A stretch of 64,000 nucleotides of DNA from Chamaea fasciata (GCA_029207755.1 JARCOQ010000004.1:40232305-40296304), one strand, 5' to 3'; positions 30,332-45,019 are shown, counted from the stretch's first letter. Program-made: numbers and translations. Notes: generated by a model not told the origin, from the letters alone.

Positions 30332-33023
30332 GGGCCGAAGTGCTCCTGGAGAGGCAAGCAAGCCCACTGAGTCAAGGGTTCAGCAGTTGATCTGAAGTGA
30401 CTGCTGCTGCTCAGGTACTGGATTTAGTGGGTTGGATTTGTTTGTGGTTTCTGGTTGGGGGATTTTTTTTGTACAACAAGGCAAGGAGGTATATCCTAAA
30501 CACGAAGTTGTACCACGTCACTTTCACTAAGAGGAAACAAGAACTCTTTGTTCATAGATGAGAAAGTTACCAGGCTGCAAAGAGGTGAATTTGGATGTAC
30601 TATGGATATATTCTTCTTACAGATCATGACATTTTTCACTCCTTTTCCTGCCCCCAGTTTTCAAATTTATCTTTGCACATTCTTCCACTGCTCAGTAACT
30701 GAAGGCTGCTCAAGAGACTCCTTTGTATTTCCACTGGATACCATAATAATTGTGTCTTTATCTACTGGATTTGAAGTTGCCATATCAAGTATTGATTTCT
30801 AGCATCACAGCCTGGGTGGTAACTTTAACAATTCAACTGTCCTTAATAGCCAATTCTAAACCTTTCTCTGCTGTCTCTCTCTGTTGCTGACTGCAGAACA
30901 ACTCACCAGAAAATTGCTAGCACTTATCTCTGGATTTAAACAGTTTACAGTGAAGTAATATGAATTCCTCAAAAGCAGATTGCCATAGTTTATCAAAACT
31001 AAAAATGGGAAAGAGCAAGGAAAGAAAAAAAACTTTCAGACATCTCAGGTATAATGAAGAGGATGATATAATTCCTAGTAGTTTTTGAAGTAATCAGAGG
31101 TCAAAGTTCCCAAGGAGATTATATGACTTTCTAAAATGCACCCATTCTCTAGAATACTCTTGTTACATCAAACTGTGTGAAAGAGACACACCAAGGTTTA
31201 TAGCAGCATTTCAGTTCCTAGAAATCTGATACCTTGATCTTATATTTCATATAAATATAGACCATAATTCTTAATCTCAGTGGTGTGTGGCTGCCAGCAG
31301 ACAGCCAGTGGTACTACACCTGTGTGCACAGCTGGGCATTCCTGGAAGGAAAAGTCATGGAGGAGAATTATCTATAGTTTGCCGTCCCAGGACTTGCAGG
31401 CTGCCAGGTGAGCTGGATGTGACTTGGAGAAGGAGTCCTGAGGTGGGTACAGAATCTGCATCTCCCTCACAGACAGCATTGCACTAATCTGCTGTCCAGC
31501 ACTGTGGGACAAGACACTGCTAGATTCATTTGTGCTCAAGGTAAAAGACTGTGACAGCTCTTACTTCAAATAAGGAAAAGTTGTCCACCAGTTTCGTATG
31601 TCCTTAAAAGTTCTCTTGTGGAGAAAAGACACATAAATTCTCCCACAGATCAAGGTCTTTTTCAACCCTTAAGTACTGCTGCTTCCCTGTTACCTTCCCT
31701 CAAGGGCACAGTGTGTGTATATTGTTTTTATTTGGGTTTTAGTGTAAACATCTCCAAACTTTTCATATACCATAGTATAACTAAAAAGCATTTGAGATTC
31801 GTGGGTGAATTTGAGGCAGAGAGAAATCTGATGGGAAGAAAATCTATAATCAAGAGTCTGCAAGTGTCTTGCTATAGCACCACTCTTGAAATAGAGAAAC
31901 TATTAGGCTGCAACACATCTTCACTATCCATCTAATAACAGAGGCAGAGTAGCTGGGATCTAATCTCACTGTTTCCATGCAGTTGTGTGTGGGCACTGCA
32001 GACAGCCTTAACAACACCTGCAAAGACAGCCATTCATTCCTTACAAGGTACAACATTACTTGTTTTCCATTACAGCAAACAGCAACAACAAACTAGTGAA
32101 CAGCTGATTTCTTACCCTAGACTGACACAGCCTGATATTTCCTTAGTTGATATCTGACAAAATACAGAGACAGCCTAGACCAATGCACTTTCAGATTGAC
32201 AGTTAAGCATAGATAACTGTTTTTATCAGGGTGCTAAAAAAACTCAGAAAAGTAATTTTGAAGTATATAAATGTTCTTTCTCTATGCTTATATTCTCTGA
32301 AAGGACTCTTTTCTTTCAGCCTCCCTCATTTCTCTAGATGCTGTTGTATAATCCTCCCCTCCATCTCTCAGGGACTGAAGATTAGACTGATTCTGGTGTT
32401 CTATGTACTCCTATGGAAATGCCCCTTACATATATATATTGATTAATGCCAAACTTTAACTGATGCCTACTGGGTTCAAACACTTATAGTGGGACTCTTG
32501 TCAAATTTTCCATGGACACATTATCTTTATTATGGGTGTTCTATCTTTTATACATGGTTCAGGCGCCACTAAATAAATTAGGAAAACTTCTGAATTATCA
32601 TGGCATAGAAAAGCGAGAGAAAAACATTTTAAAAACATGCAATCAGTGTCAACCTGAGTATTTTTCAGTGCCCATTGAAGTTGAAGGAGCAATAGTAAGT
32701 TTTGGATCAAATCTGGTGAGGCAGGACACGAGAACACCTTAAAAGCAAAAGCAAAGAATGAAAAAAAAAAATCAATGATAACTTATCCCAAGTAGTGACA
32801 GAATCCAGGAAATTATTCCTTTGAGTTTTTAAACAAAAAATCCAAATTAATGTCACTATCCCACAGTACAAGTCTTGCTGGTGTTTCCAGTGGTTTTTCA
32901 TTTGTATTCTTTTCATTTTTTTTAAATTTTTGTTTCTCTTGTTTTTTAAATCTTAGTGATTAGTGATGATTGCTGTCAGGAGAGGAAAACTTTAACGCAA
33001 ACTGGGGTAGCCCAATTGTAATT

Positions 33024-33172
33024 CAGAGATTAAATGACCAAGTGATGTCAGCTGCAGCTTAAGGTTTTTTACCATCCTAATTTCCCTCATTTGGACAATC
33101 TGTAATAGGTTAATGTATTTCTTATATTGAAACCCTCAAAATTGCCTCATATTCTTCACACTTTAGTCCCAA
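33024..33172 (-). mobile_element. CR1 LINE short fragment
   Basis: The segments AAATGACCAAGTGATGTCAG, CTGCAGCTTAAGG, ACCATCCTAATTTCCCTCATTTGGACA and TAATAGGTTAATGT follow in the same order as in the CR1 at 22.6 kb, without the inverted duplication found there. It lacks both the CR1 3' end and the RT region. Confidence 0.8.
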
Positions 33173-36100
33173 GCCATAATATATCTTCTTGTAAAAAAAC
33201 AAAACAAAATGCCCTCAAATGTGAAAAAAATATCAGATAAGCACACAGGCTTTCTCTGTGTGTTTGGAGGTTATAGCTCTGCTATTACTGCAGTAGAGTA
33301 GCAAAGTGCTTAGAGTACTTTGATTTAATTCAAACAAGTAGGTTAGGACATTACTGATGGAAACTCCACACATTCCTAGTCACTACCTTCCTATTCAGAC
33401 TGCATCTCAGAAGCATGTGAGACCTCATCCCAGTGTTTTTGAGAAGCTTTTTGTGGCCATACCGCATTTTGTCTGCTGAATAATACATGTACACAATACC
33501 CCGTGCCCAAGACATTTCTGGGTAACTGAAAGATTCCATCAGCCTAATCCACAAATATTTGGAGTAGTATTGTTAATGTCTCCAGTGGGGGAAAGTGTCA
33601 GCTATTTCACTGAAGCAGATTCAATATTTTCTGTCAGTTTTTAATACATGGCTTTTAACTGAGGGTAATTCTGTGATACCTGCTAATGAATTTGTCTTTT
33701 GTTTTCTTTTAGGGAGTATTTTGAATGAACTCTTGTACTCTCAGAGAGATCTGAACATAATCCTAGAATATTTTACCTGCTGTGTTTGGAACATCTGAAA
33801 AGTGTTTCTCGGCAAAGAAAGTTTAGCTTGAAAGGCTTTAGCTTCTTTTTACTTTTTTCCTTGCATCCTATGTAAAAATTAGATATCTTTTTTGTGCCTT
33901 GACAATATACAAGTTAAACCTGAAATATGAAAATAATAGAATCAGTTTTCCTAGGATCACAAAGGTTGTGGAGTTTTATGGCTTTCGCTTTTAGATCCAA
34001 CACAGCTCAGAGAAGTAATGTTCTGAACCAGAAAACAGGGAGGAATGTTAATCAAATGTGAAAAGGTTGCTGGAAAAAGAACAGCCTCAGAAAATGTTTT
34101 TAAAGACCACTTGTGAAGAACACCATTATTTCTTTGGCCTATTTTATGCCAATTTTTTTAAGAAATGGATAGTAAATTTTAGTTCTAGAGTATACCATAT
34201 TCATGAATACTGTAGGGCTGCTTCATGGCTAAAGAAAATTACTTACTATTTGCAATATAAAGAGATCTTCAGCTCTCCAGGTACTGGAACTATTTTATGA
34301 TTATTTACTGTCACACAAGCCAAAGGGCTATTTCCATCCCCTGACTGAGGAGGATGATTGATACAGCTGGGTTTCTGATACACATTTTTTAAATTAGAGG
34401 TTGGAAGTTGCTATTATTAAGTATCTGAGCAACTGTTGGCCTCAGAAACTGACATAGTGTGGGGTGACTTCAGGACCCATGCAAGTCCCATCCCTGAAAC
34501 GCACCAGCATAAGCCATCCCCTGTGCACACTGCTGAGGCATTTGAGGGGCACCAGGTCTTGCTCCTCAGACATCTGTAGCCTAGGAAGAAGCCTTAAGGT
34601 ACAGAGTGATTGTGAATATTCCATCTGATAGAGAGAAATTGGTCTTTCACTTCTCATAAAAGTTATTCCACTGAAGAAAGAAGGCTGGTGAGCCTCGTGT
34701 TTATAATTAGTTGATGATTTAGTTAACAACAGAAGTAAAAAGTTTGTGGTTCTACAGAAATGGATTTAGAAAGTAAAATTTGTGACATATATTCAGGCTT
34801 CAGTAAAATAGAGGGCAAGAAAAGCATCACAGCATCCAGACTATTTTAAGCTGATGTGGCATCTTATGGCTGCCCATCACAACCAGAATGTTTCTGACAC
34901 CTGTCAGGAGACAAAGGAAAGCTCCATTTGGTGAGACCCTAGTAGACAAGAGCTCCATTTCTACATTTTTGTCTCACATAAGCATACCTTTCTTCCTCCT
35001 CCTTGCACTTAAAGGTTTTTCTGCAACAATTTTTTTTCTGCAGCAAAGAATTCACTAAAGAAAATAGGAAAAAGAGAGTGCATTGAGTGCAGAAAAGAAT
35101 ATCTAACATTCAATTTCACATCTTGACAAATCTGGTTTTCCACACCTATAGACCTAAGTTGCTTAACAGTCACCAGTAATATTTGCTTATCTCTTGTACC
35201 TAATAATTAGTTATGGTCTTATAGGATTAATGGCTTAAAACAGTAGCTTGTAGGATGAGTTGACTTATTCAAAAAGGTAGGGAGTAAAGTTAAAACAAAA
35301 GCTGAACAAATGTTATCTACAACTCTCTCAGGTGTCTGTTTCTGAAAACTCAGATTCATTACAGCTATTCTTCTTGAATGATACATCAATTATGCACAAA
35401 GAGGATGCAAATCTTTACATTAGACTTACAAAATTAATCTTGGATGCTCAGAATTCTGAATTTGATTTAGACTTATTTAGAAAGAAGCATTACATATATT
35501 TTAATTTTACTGCATGGCAATAATTTTCCCCATCAAAATCCTTGTGCAAAGATTTGCAAATTACCTTGATTTTTAACTCGCAGCCCCCAAAATCTCTTGT
35601 GGTTTGCTGCATTAGTAAAAATTGTGTAACAGTCACTCATGGAAAGGGAAAACTCTAAAGAAAAAGGAATGTTACTGATTTTACAAATATTTTACAGTTT
35701 GGTCACTTTCCCAAAACATCTAGAAAATGAAAGAAATTTTCAAATTAAGAAGGCATTCTCAAAAAAAATCCTCCTTTTTTTACCCCTGAAGCAAAGCAAA
35801 GTCAATTCTAACATTTCTCATAGATTGTTGCTAATGTGGAAATATATTTTTCAGTGGAAATATTGTATTTTACAAATGCATCATTGTTTTGATGTCAGAC
35901 TATTCACCTTTGTGAAACATATACACTTGCTTTAGAAACATCTATCATTGTTTTACCAAGGCCATTTTCTTCAAATATACCAATTTACTTTACAGGTATT
36001 TTTAGGCTATTTACTGGGATTATTTGGTACCTGTAAATCATATATTCAAACCTTCTCTGGACTGACATTTCATTTGTAGATACGCTTCCCACCTCTACAA

Positions 36101-39100
36101 TGTTGTCCAAGATGTAGAATGTGAAATTCAGACCAGTTCTCATTTTCCTTGTCCTGTTTTGTCGTCCTTACCATCCACAGCTATACATCATCCACCAGCT
36201 GACAGTTTCTTGTGGAAAGCACCCAATGTATGCCTTGAATTCTGCTGTGCCCCTGTCTGCAGCTCAGCCAAGTTCCCGCTTGGGCTCTCTTGCCAGTGGA
36301 TTGACAGTCTGCTCATGGAGTGATGTCAGGCTGCACTCTCAAGTTACACCCTGGATTTAATGGCATTCAAAAAGGTCTTAATGACTTTTCCATTTACCAG
36401 CTGCAATGCAACTGGTCTTTCTTGTAGTCAGTAGCACCTATCATATCAATGAGTTGCTATCTTCTCTACACCTTTTTGTCTTAGATTTTTGTATTTTTGG
36501 CACCTGTGTGTGTCAACAGGTGCAAATGAAGGTGGTGCTTATGGTTTGGCACTGTCACAGAGCAAAACCTTCCTGCCGAAAGGGTAATTCCTTGACAGAA
36601 ACACATGTAGCATCCAGACCAGATCTTCACTGGTCTTTCCTCTGTTTCTCAGAAAAATATGATGTCAGCCTGTTTCTACCATCCCTAACCAGGATGGACA
36701 TACCCTAGCAAAAATTAATGCATTGAGTATGGATTGCTCTGCATATTCAGCTAAGCATGTTTATCTGTAATATTGAGATCTTTGTAGATGCCCTCTGCTC
36801 TCTAATCTTTAACTGAGGTGAGTTAATTTCATTGACAAGATAATAGGCATGGTCAACATATAGAAGAGTAACTTCTTCCCTGCAGAACCCCAAAGGCAAA
36901 CAGACTGCCAGATTTCAATGGATGAATTGTCAGGCTGGGGGAAATTTATACACTTCCTTCCCCGGGGCTCTGAATGCAGAAGGACTGCGGAACCCAAGGG
37001 CACGTTCTCCTTCCAAATATAACACTTTTTACTGTAATTCTCATCTCTGTAACATGTATGTTCAGGCTCCTATGTGTTTTCTAAAGATACATCTTTGTAG
37101 AATATCGGTCTTCTTCCACCAGGTGTTTATGTGTGTCTACTTAACAGGGATTAGTTACGCACTGAATGATTTGGGTTCCTTCCAGGCTGTGGAGAGTACT
37201 GCATGTCCAGTTACCACAGCTTAAGGCAAGCCATTTATTAAACTGTCAAAATTGGCTAAGCGCCAAATGCTGACTCAAGTGTTGGATATTTTTGTAAAGT
37301 ACTTATAAGTTTTCAGTGTTGAGAACTAGGGATGTTTGAGAATGTGAATACAGTGAAAGATGTTGCTAATGAATATTAAGACAGTAACAGACATGACTTC
37401 AGTAATCAGTAAAACCAATACATAATATTGTAAATAGCAGCACTAGGTAATTTGAGAGAAACTTCACCAAAAATGTCTAGGGTTTTGTAAATGTTTGTTG
37501 AAGGCAAGCTCAATTTTTTTACTGGTAGTCAAGGATCTGAATTAAAACTTTCAGCTTTATCATTAACAGCATCTTATTAGGAGCAGTACCTCCCCTTCCC
37601 ATACCTTTGAAACTCAGAATTCTAAAGTCTCCAGAAACAGTTTCCAATGAAGTTGAAGGGCACTGTCAGGTAGGCTACTGGACCAGAACGGCCATACATG
37701 GATATCTTACAACCTTGGTAAGGGTCCTTGTCTTTGGCAAATCTTCACTGAGCAATTGAACTGGTAGGATAAAACACCAGCAATTTATTCAGCAAATGAT
37801 ATGTATGGCTGATAAAATTCATCAGGAAATTCTTGTGAGACAAGCACTTGATGTTCATGAGATAGAGCTTTCAAACTTGTGCATTTTGCTGCAGAAATAC
37901 TGTATGTTTTATTTTTGCTCAATGATCTCTCATCACCTTAAAATTCATAGGTCAAAAATTGTAAAAACCTCAGTTTTCCATGACCTTGAAAGTATATATC
38001 GGAATAAATTGCTTTTAAATTTCCCATTGATATGTGTGAAATCACCATTTTGGATAATCTGCCACGCAGCAGCCAATCTGTGAACATTGTAACTGCAATG
38101 AATATTTCTCATTTTGATTGCAAAGTAAGGGTAGACGTTTCTGCTTGATGAAGAGAGCTTAACCATTGAATTTTCTAGGTAAAATTTCCTTCTCACTTGA
38201 AATGTCAGAACAGAAAAATAGGGACAGGAGAAGAATTTTTAATATTTTTTAACATTCTCATAAACCAATATCTCAATAAAGTAATATATTACTGCTGTGA
38301 AGGTATTTGAAATCAGTAGTTAATTGCTGTTTAAGGAGACTGATTGAATTGTGTTTCTTTAAAATTTGCATGATGTGCAAACATTAATCTTCACATTTCT
38401 TCTGTTTGTAAAACTGTACGCAAATTAACGTCTTAAAAAGCCGTAGGAGAAAGCGTAAATGTCACATGAAGGAGAATTTCTTTTAATTTGCTGGAAGTTT
38501 TCCTCCACTTTATTGTAGCTCAGATGTAAAGTCCATGATGTGAGTGAAAGCTGCATACATTCAAATTACTTGAACTATATTTATGTTAAATAAAAAGGGA
38601 AAATGCATTTGCTGAAGAGTAAAATATTATGATAAAACCTTATAGCCATATGAGGAAAAAAATACATAATAATGGACACCAAAAACTTTACCCATTGCTC
38701 ATTCCAATCCTAATCCTAATTGTTGGCATTAACTGCTGAGGAACAACTGTATGCAACGAAATTGAGAAATGCCTTGAATTTATTAGATAGGTACTAAGAA
38801 GACTCTGGAGGACGACAGGAACCAGAGATGTGGGTTTTACTTAAACAACCAAAATAAAATAAAATTTAATTCAGATAAGTATAATGAAAGCATAATCTTG
38901 TTTTCATTATATGAATCTTGCCCTTTGATATCTTGGACAGTGCAAAAATGACTCATAGAAGAAATAATTACTGTAAAATTCTACCCCAGCTGCCCTCCCA
39001 CAATAAAGGCAGTGTAAAAATGTCATACAGATATTGTACCTGATGCACATGAAGTGTTAGAAGAGTGAAAGATAAACAGTACACAAAAGAATGCAAAGTC

Positions 39101-40953
39101 ACCCTGGAGTGTTGGGTCTGCAACTTCTGAAGTAAGATTTAATAATGCGAGTTTTTTATATATATTTTTTCTGGAGCAGTCAACCTAGAGATATGTGAGC
39201 AAACCTTTAGTTATTAAGTGATCTAGTACATCTGTTCAGATAGGTTTTCTAAACAGCAGATGTGGTTCATAAACATTAATAGAGACTGCAGCATACAACA
39301 GATGCAGAAAAAATTATGTCTGATTCTGAACTGAGTTATCTAATATCTTATTATATCTTATCTATACTGGCATAGATAAGATTAGCTACTCAGAATGGAG
39401 TATTCCAGTGTGAAATCCCAACAAGAGCAAACTCGTTCCCAGAAACATCTGGATAAATATTGATCAAGACGTATTTCTAAGGAAGGATGTGCTGTTGTCC
39501 TTCTGCCCTTCAGACCTTCTCTTGTCGATCAGGTGTAAAACAGGTATACAGATTATGTATGGACCCTCTAGCAAAGACACTCAATTCTCAAATGCAGTGA
39601 GTACAAAGTTTTCTCCATAAATAAAATGGAAGGCACTGAAGTGGTACAAAAACTCTCACAATCAATTTATCCTTAACAGGGAGATGTGGAGGTTTAAGTG
39701 CCAAGAAGACTGTTTACCACTGTGATTTCCATTACTGAAAACTCTGAAAAGAGCCTGTAACAGTAAGTATTTCTCTCAGGATTTCCAGGGACTGCTTATG
39801 ACCTAACATTGTTCTGTTAAGAAAACATCACTTTAAGCTTTCCTAACTTAATTCAAATATATAATTTATATTAAAGCTAACCAGCTCACAGTGAGTTCTT
39901 TGGTTGTTAAAAATATCATTACAGCTACAGCAAAAGTTATAAGTTAAAATGGTCAGACTAACAACTTTCCCTGCAACAAAAGGACCTTTGTGTTTATTCA
40001 ATATTTCATAAATAGAGACTAGACCTGTTCTGTTCAAATGCTTTTCTATTAGACACACTTCTGTTTTCCATTTGTGCCTCTTGCATTAAAGGGATGCTTG
40101 AAAGCTTTAGAAGTGCTGAATGATTGGAATACTATGTTTGAAATTGTAATTGATGGGAAAAAATATCATATTTGTAAAAAATAATGAAGATTAATTTTTA
40201 GATACTGTCTTTCCAAATCATCAATTAAATAATACATTTTTCATTTTTAGTCCCAACTGATGAAACTTATGACATCCACTACATTAATTTCCTTTTTAAA
40301 TTTTACTTTGTTTTTCTCAGTCCATTTTCCAGTGCGTGGCATAGTAACATGAAACTTTCCAAAGCTTTTGTGTTACAGCAATGTCACATATACAGTGGCA
40401 TGAGGGTCTAATGGTACTTGATAATTCATACTCTCTCCTTTGGTTACAAAATATCCTTCACAGTTCTCACAACTTATCTTGAGGGGGCAAGAGACAATAG
40501 ATGCCAGAAAACTTCTCACATGAAATGTGGTTTTGTCAGCTGTCCTCAAGGTATTTAAACAGAGATATTCCCTTTATGCTGCCCTTGGAAGATCCCATCT
40601 GTGACAGCTTGGAGCTCTCAGAGATCTTTTTACCCTTAAAGGAAACCTGGTGTCTCATCAGCATTGCTACATGAGCTCTGGAAGGTGTCTTAGCTGGGAG
40701 ACAGTCTCTGCCTGTGGAACCTCTGGACAAACTTCCTCTCCTCAGGGCAGTCAAAACTGATGCTCTCCTGTTTTTCCATTTTCTGTTTCTGAGTGATGGT
40801 GCCTGAAACACTTCTAGACCATTCAAATGGAAAAAGGAATGTCACAGAACTGCTGCTTGTACCCAGGTGCTGAAAAAGCAGCTTAGTAGCAGTGCCTTCA
40901 AGAAAAAATTAGAGTAAATACACCTAATGAGTGTTCAGTTAGTAGATTGAAAA
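33173..40953. other. Unique AT-rich sequence, nothing recognised
   Basis: ORFs are at most about 100 codons and of low-complexity or random composition. No recognised repeat family. Confidence 0.55.
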
Positions 40954-41157
40954 ATCGTAGAATTGTTTGGGTTGGAAGGAACCTAAAAAGTCCTTCTAAG
41001 TCCAACACTGTCCTCCATGGCATCGTTCACAAGAAAAGGTTGCCAAAAGCCCCAATCAACCTGACCTAAACACTTTCAGGAAAGGGACACCCACACTTTC
41101 TCTAGGTAACCTCATCCAAAAAAAGAAATCAATTCTTCTTTATATCTAAGGTCAACC

Positions 41158-41692
41158 TGTTAGCGTAGGAAAACACATAATCATGGAAAATGATTATGTC
41201 GGTGCTTTATTTTGAGAGGTCTCAGAGCCAGGGGTCTTGAGACCCAGATCTTGGCCCCGCTCGATGCTTGAAACAGACAAGGTTTATACTTTGTTGTTAC
41301 ATAAGTATACACGTTAATTATTAAATCCCATTGTTCCATTGATTTTACCCAAGCATGAATTTGTAACCATTGATTCTCATGATTCTGGTATAAGATAATA
41401 ATCAAATTTGGTTATCACACAATTGACAATCATGTCATCTATCATACAATGGTTAGGCACAGTTTCACCCAACCTAAGTAAAGAACAAGTGTTCCACTAA
41501 GAATCATACTTATTCCCCCGTCCCCCCTTGATTCATTACCTAGGCAAAGTTATACTTGATTTGGTTAAAACAATAGCATGAACATAACATCCTAGCTGCA
41601 GTAACACAAGTGTTTGCTCCCCAGCCTTGCTACATTTACATTTACATTTTAACCTCACTAAAATTAGAAATCATTTTAACCCTATACTATCA
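41158..41692 (-). mobile_element. Solo LTR with 4-bp target duplication, nested in CR1
   Basis: The 535-bp insert starts TG, ends CA and is flanked by AACC on both sides (41154-41157 and 41693-41696). On the minus strand it has a TATAAA at 41288-41283 and an AATAAA at 41211-41206, about 77 bases apart, giving a plausible U3-R-U5 order with U3 at the high-coordinate end. A 4-bp duplication is typical of class I (gamma-like) ERVs. It shows no evident similarity to the other LTRs in the window. The family name is unknown to me. Confidence 0.82.
41175..41199. repeat. 10-bp perfect inverted repeat in the LTR U5
   Basis: Bases 41175-41184 pair with 41190-41199 around a 5-base loop. It lies between the polyadenylation signal and the LTR end on the minus strand. 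Confidence 0.85.
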
Positions 41693-41930
41693 AACCTACT
41701 GTATTTTAGTTTAAAACCATTAGTCTTTGTCCTGCCACCACATGGTCTGGTCAGAAGTCCTTCTCTAGCTTTCTTGTTGGCTTCTTTTGGGACTGAGATC
41801 TTGCTGTGAGGTCTCCCCGAACTCTTCTCGTCTCCCGGCTGAACAGCCACAACTCTCTTGGGTCTTTTTCACAGGAGAAGTGTTCTTGCCCTCCAACCAT
41901 TTGTTTGAATGGTTTCATAGAATATAGTAC

Positions 41931-44900
41931 TCTCAACATCCCTTTTCGTTGTACCGGAACACAAGCTACAGCTGGAGTCTGTCTCTACGTGGGTGTTTAA
42001 CCAGCAGCTGTGGTTTTCATCACCCTTCCTCTGCTGGAACTGGTCCTGGAGGTGTTTCCATCTACATCTGAACTGCTGCAACATTTATCAAGGACATTCG
42101 AGTTACCGTCATACCACTGTGAATTTACTAATGTGAGTGTGCTTGTGAAGGTTTAAATCTATGCTCTTCACAGCAAAATGGGATATCTCTTGGAAGTGTA
42201 CCGATCTTTGTATTCTACCATGGAGTACAAGTACAATGAATTAGAAAGCACAGTATGCCCTGTAACTCACATATAATTCATAAACTGAGCTGTTAAGAGG
42301 AGACCTGTCAAATCTGATAAAGAACATTTTTATTCCCATTTTCCTGTATTCTAAAACATCTCCCTGCAAAGAGCTAGGTTTCTCTCATACGGTCTGCAAT
42401 ATTTTGCACTATCTAGGACAGTGTACTTTGTGAATAGCAGAAAAACTTCTATGACTAGCATATTAAGGACAAAAGATTTGCACAACTTAAAAAAATTACT
42501 AGATAGTTTAGATGGATGAGAATTGTATGTACAGGAAGGTACAGGAAGGACTGAAAGCTATCAAACAAATATTCGTGAACAAGTTTGTTCACATTTCAAG
42601 GCATTTTGATAGTACTTTGTTGAATCTATCCAATGATAAGTGTGCAGTAATGTCTTCTATTATCAAAGTGAGACACTTTAACAAATATAAAAATAAATCT
42701 TATCGCTCAAAAAAATAGGCATGAAATATTGAGAAAATTTTTGAGGAATTCAATATTCTTCATTGTCATTGCCTAGCAATGGGCACAACTGGACACAACT
42801 ACTATTGTGCTGCAAATTACAGACCAAGAGGACTTAGTCTGGAGGTGTAACTTATGTGTTCTGAGCACACAAATGGTGCACTCATGGAGTTTTGCATAGA
42901 CACATTGCAAGTACTGAATGGAAAGTGAAGGAAAATAAAACCAGAAAAGTGTACTGCAACAGATAATTACAAGTATCATGTTTTTGTGAAAGTATTTTAA
43001 AAAGCTTTTTATACCAAATTCTTCTTATTCACTGTAAATATACAATTCTGGTCTAGGAAAAAATAAAGCAAGGAAAATAGAAGTTACCCATTACTCTTTG
43101 CACTAATAGCCCTAATCAACTAAAGTTTGCACACAAAGACTTTTCATATCTGTATTTCATACTATTGATCCTTCCCAAAATAAGGCTCTCCTAACATGGT
43201 ACAGTTCAATAGCAGAGGCATTTGCACTATTTTGAGCTGTACTTAACAACAAGGAAAGCACAGGAATAGATTAGATATTAGCTAATATTAGCTGCAGCAT
43301 TACAGAGGATGATGGGGTGAAACACTATGCTGTGGACAAACCCTTTGCAGGGGAAACTCTGAAACCAGATTCTCTAAAAGGCTGGTATAATTTTCTTAAC
43401 CTTGAGAAATTAATCACCTAGGAGAATGAACTCAAATCTCAAAGTAATAAGTGAAAGATCAAGATGTGTTCCGTCCTCTCTTTTTTTGACTGAAGCATGA
43501 TGAACGGAAGAGCTTTCCTGTCCCAAACCCTTCAACTGAGAGGAGCTGGAAGAGAGGGATGTCTCTTAACAATGGTTCTTTTGGAAGCCAAGGAGATTGG
43601 CACACCACAGTGGGGTCTGTGCAGAGGCACTGCTTCTGGTAGAAGTGACTGAAGCACCGTAAGCTGATCCCTGGGAGCTCGAATACACTTAAACATGTCA
43701 GAGGAGTGAATCGCCTTTATGTTTGAGAACTGACACCTGACTTTGCAGATGATAGCCCAGCTATTTGGCACTCTCATCAGGCAGTCCCTGGCTGCTGTTG
43801 AAGTTCTGCTCATTTATTATTGAAGAGAGAAAGTGAAGACTTCAGCTAACTTTTGGGAACAGATCATTGACTGCATTACACACAGACATGCATGCACATG
43901 CTGGCACAAAAAATTTTAACTCCTAAAATAAACACCAGTGCAACACTCAATTTATGTAAATATGTACACTGTAGTCATGTGTGTGCCTTATCAAAAAAGA
44001 AAAAAAAAAAAAAAAGAAAAGAAAAGAGAAAAAAAAAAACAAAAAACCAAACAAACAAACAAAAAAACAAACAAAAACAAACAAAACAAAGCCCCAACTT
44101 TTCTAAATTCAAGAAACAATATTGGTATTTTTCCAGATAAGTTATGAAAAAGCAAGCTCACTGACAACTTTTGGAAGGTAGAAGGAGGAAAATAGGCAAT
44201 GAAGACCAAGCCAAGTAATTATTCAACTAAGACTAACTTTTTGTGGCTATGTTTGAAATTTTAGCAACAAATATTTTACTGTGTTTAAATGCAGAAAAGG
44301 TAAACATAAATTAATTAAGGTTGAAGAAATTTTCATTTGCAGAAACAAATCCAAGAAATACTAAAGTTAACCTTTTTTTTCCCCTCCTACTTTTTAGCTG
44401 GATATCATAAAGTAGTACAAGGTGTCTATTCCTCTCTGATTTTAAGGCTTTTTGTGTATAAAAGGACAAATACCAAACCCATGAGTGGAGAAATGCAAGC
44501 CTTGTTTAAGAAATCCTGATTTCCATAATTAGGCAAGTAGAAACTGCAGTTTTAATTGTTCTTATAATAGTGCATTACTTGAAAGGAAAATCTAATTTTA
44601 AATGGTATGCTCAAGAAAGTATTTAAATATAAGTGGGTCTTCAGTACCTCCTGATGTCCAGAAGACCATGAATATATGCTTCTGCACCATCCTGAATGAG
44701 GTGATTTCTGAACAGTGATTTTCCTTCTCTCCCTCCTTCATTCTGCCTGCCATTTAGGACTGTGGGTTTAGTATAGTTAATTGTATCCATTCTAAATCAT
44801 ACTCATATACGAAACAGAGAAGTAGGAGCTGAGGGTCTAGCATCCCTCATCTCTGTGTAGATGGGTCCTTTTTATTACCAGAAACTAATGATGGCATTGA

Positions 44901-45019
44901 TACTACCCTGTACCCTAGGCTATCTCTCACACCATGCAGAGGAACTGGCTCAGAAGGTACTAGACAGCTGGAAGACCTCACAAAAGGAAATGTGATGGGG
45001 TTAAATAGCATGCCTTAGT
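41931..45019. other. Unique sequence, nothing recognised
   Basis: Only the A-rich block at 43992 stands out. A 93-codon minus-strand ORF (43532-43813) has no familiar motif. Confidence 0.55.
43992..44090. repeat. A-rich (AAAC)n block
   Basis: Poly(A) with G interruptions followed by CAAA/CAAAC units. Lys/Asn/Gln-rich or Phe/Leu-rich ORFs over it are artefacts. Confidence 0.92.

Larger units (their letters stand above)
25561..33023. other. Unique AT-rich sequence with scattered simple repeats
   Basis: Contains the polypyrimidine and poly(G) tracts and two related segments at 30041-30090 and 31572-31612. No exon-like ORF with recognisable homology. Confidence 0.55.
40954..41930 (-). mobile_element. 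CR1 LINE 3' fragment, interrupted by a nested solo LTR
   Basis: CR1 3'-end sequence (GGGTTGGAAGGAACCT, then AAGTCCAACACTG) runs from 40954 to 41157 and resumes at 41693 with AACCTACTGTATTTTAG. It continues through the CTTGTCCTGCCACCACATGG and GGCTGAACAGCCACAACTCT-like segments to about 41930. Removing 41158-41692 plus one AACC copy restores a continuous CR1. Confidence 0.9.

Noticed and set aside
43532..43813. 93-codon minus-strand ORF suggestive of a processed pseudogene
   Set aside because: I could not match it to any known protein, and the nearby A-rich block is on the wrong side and strand for a clear tail.
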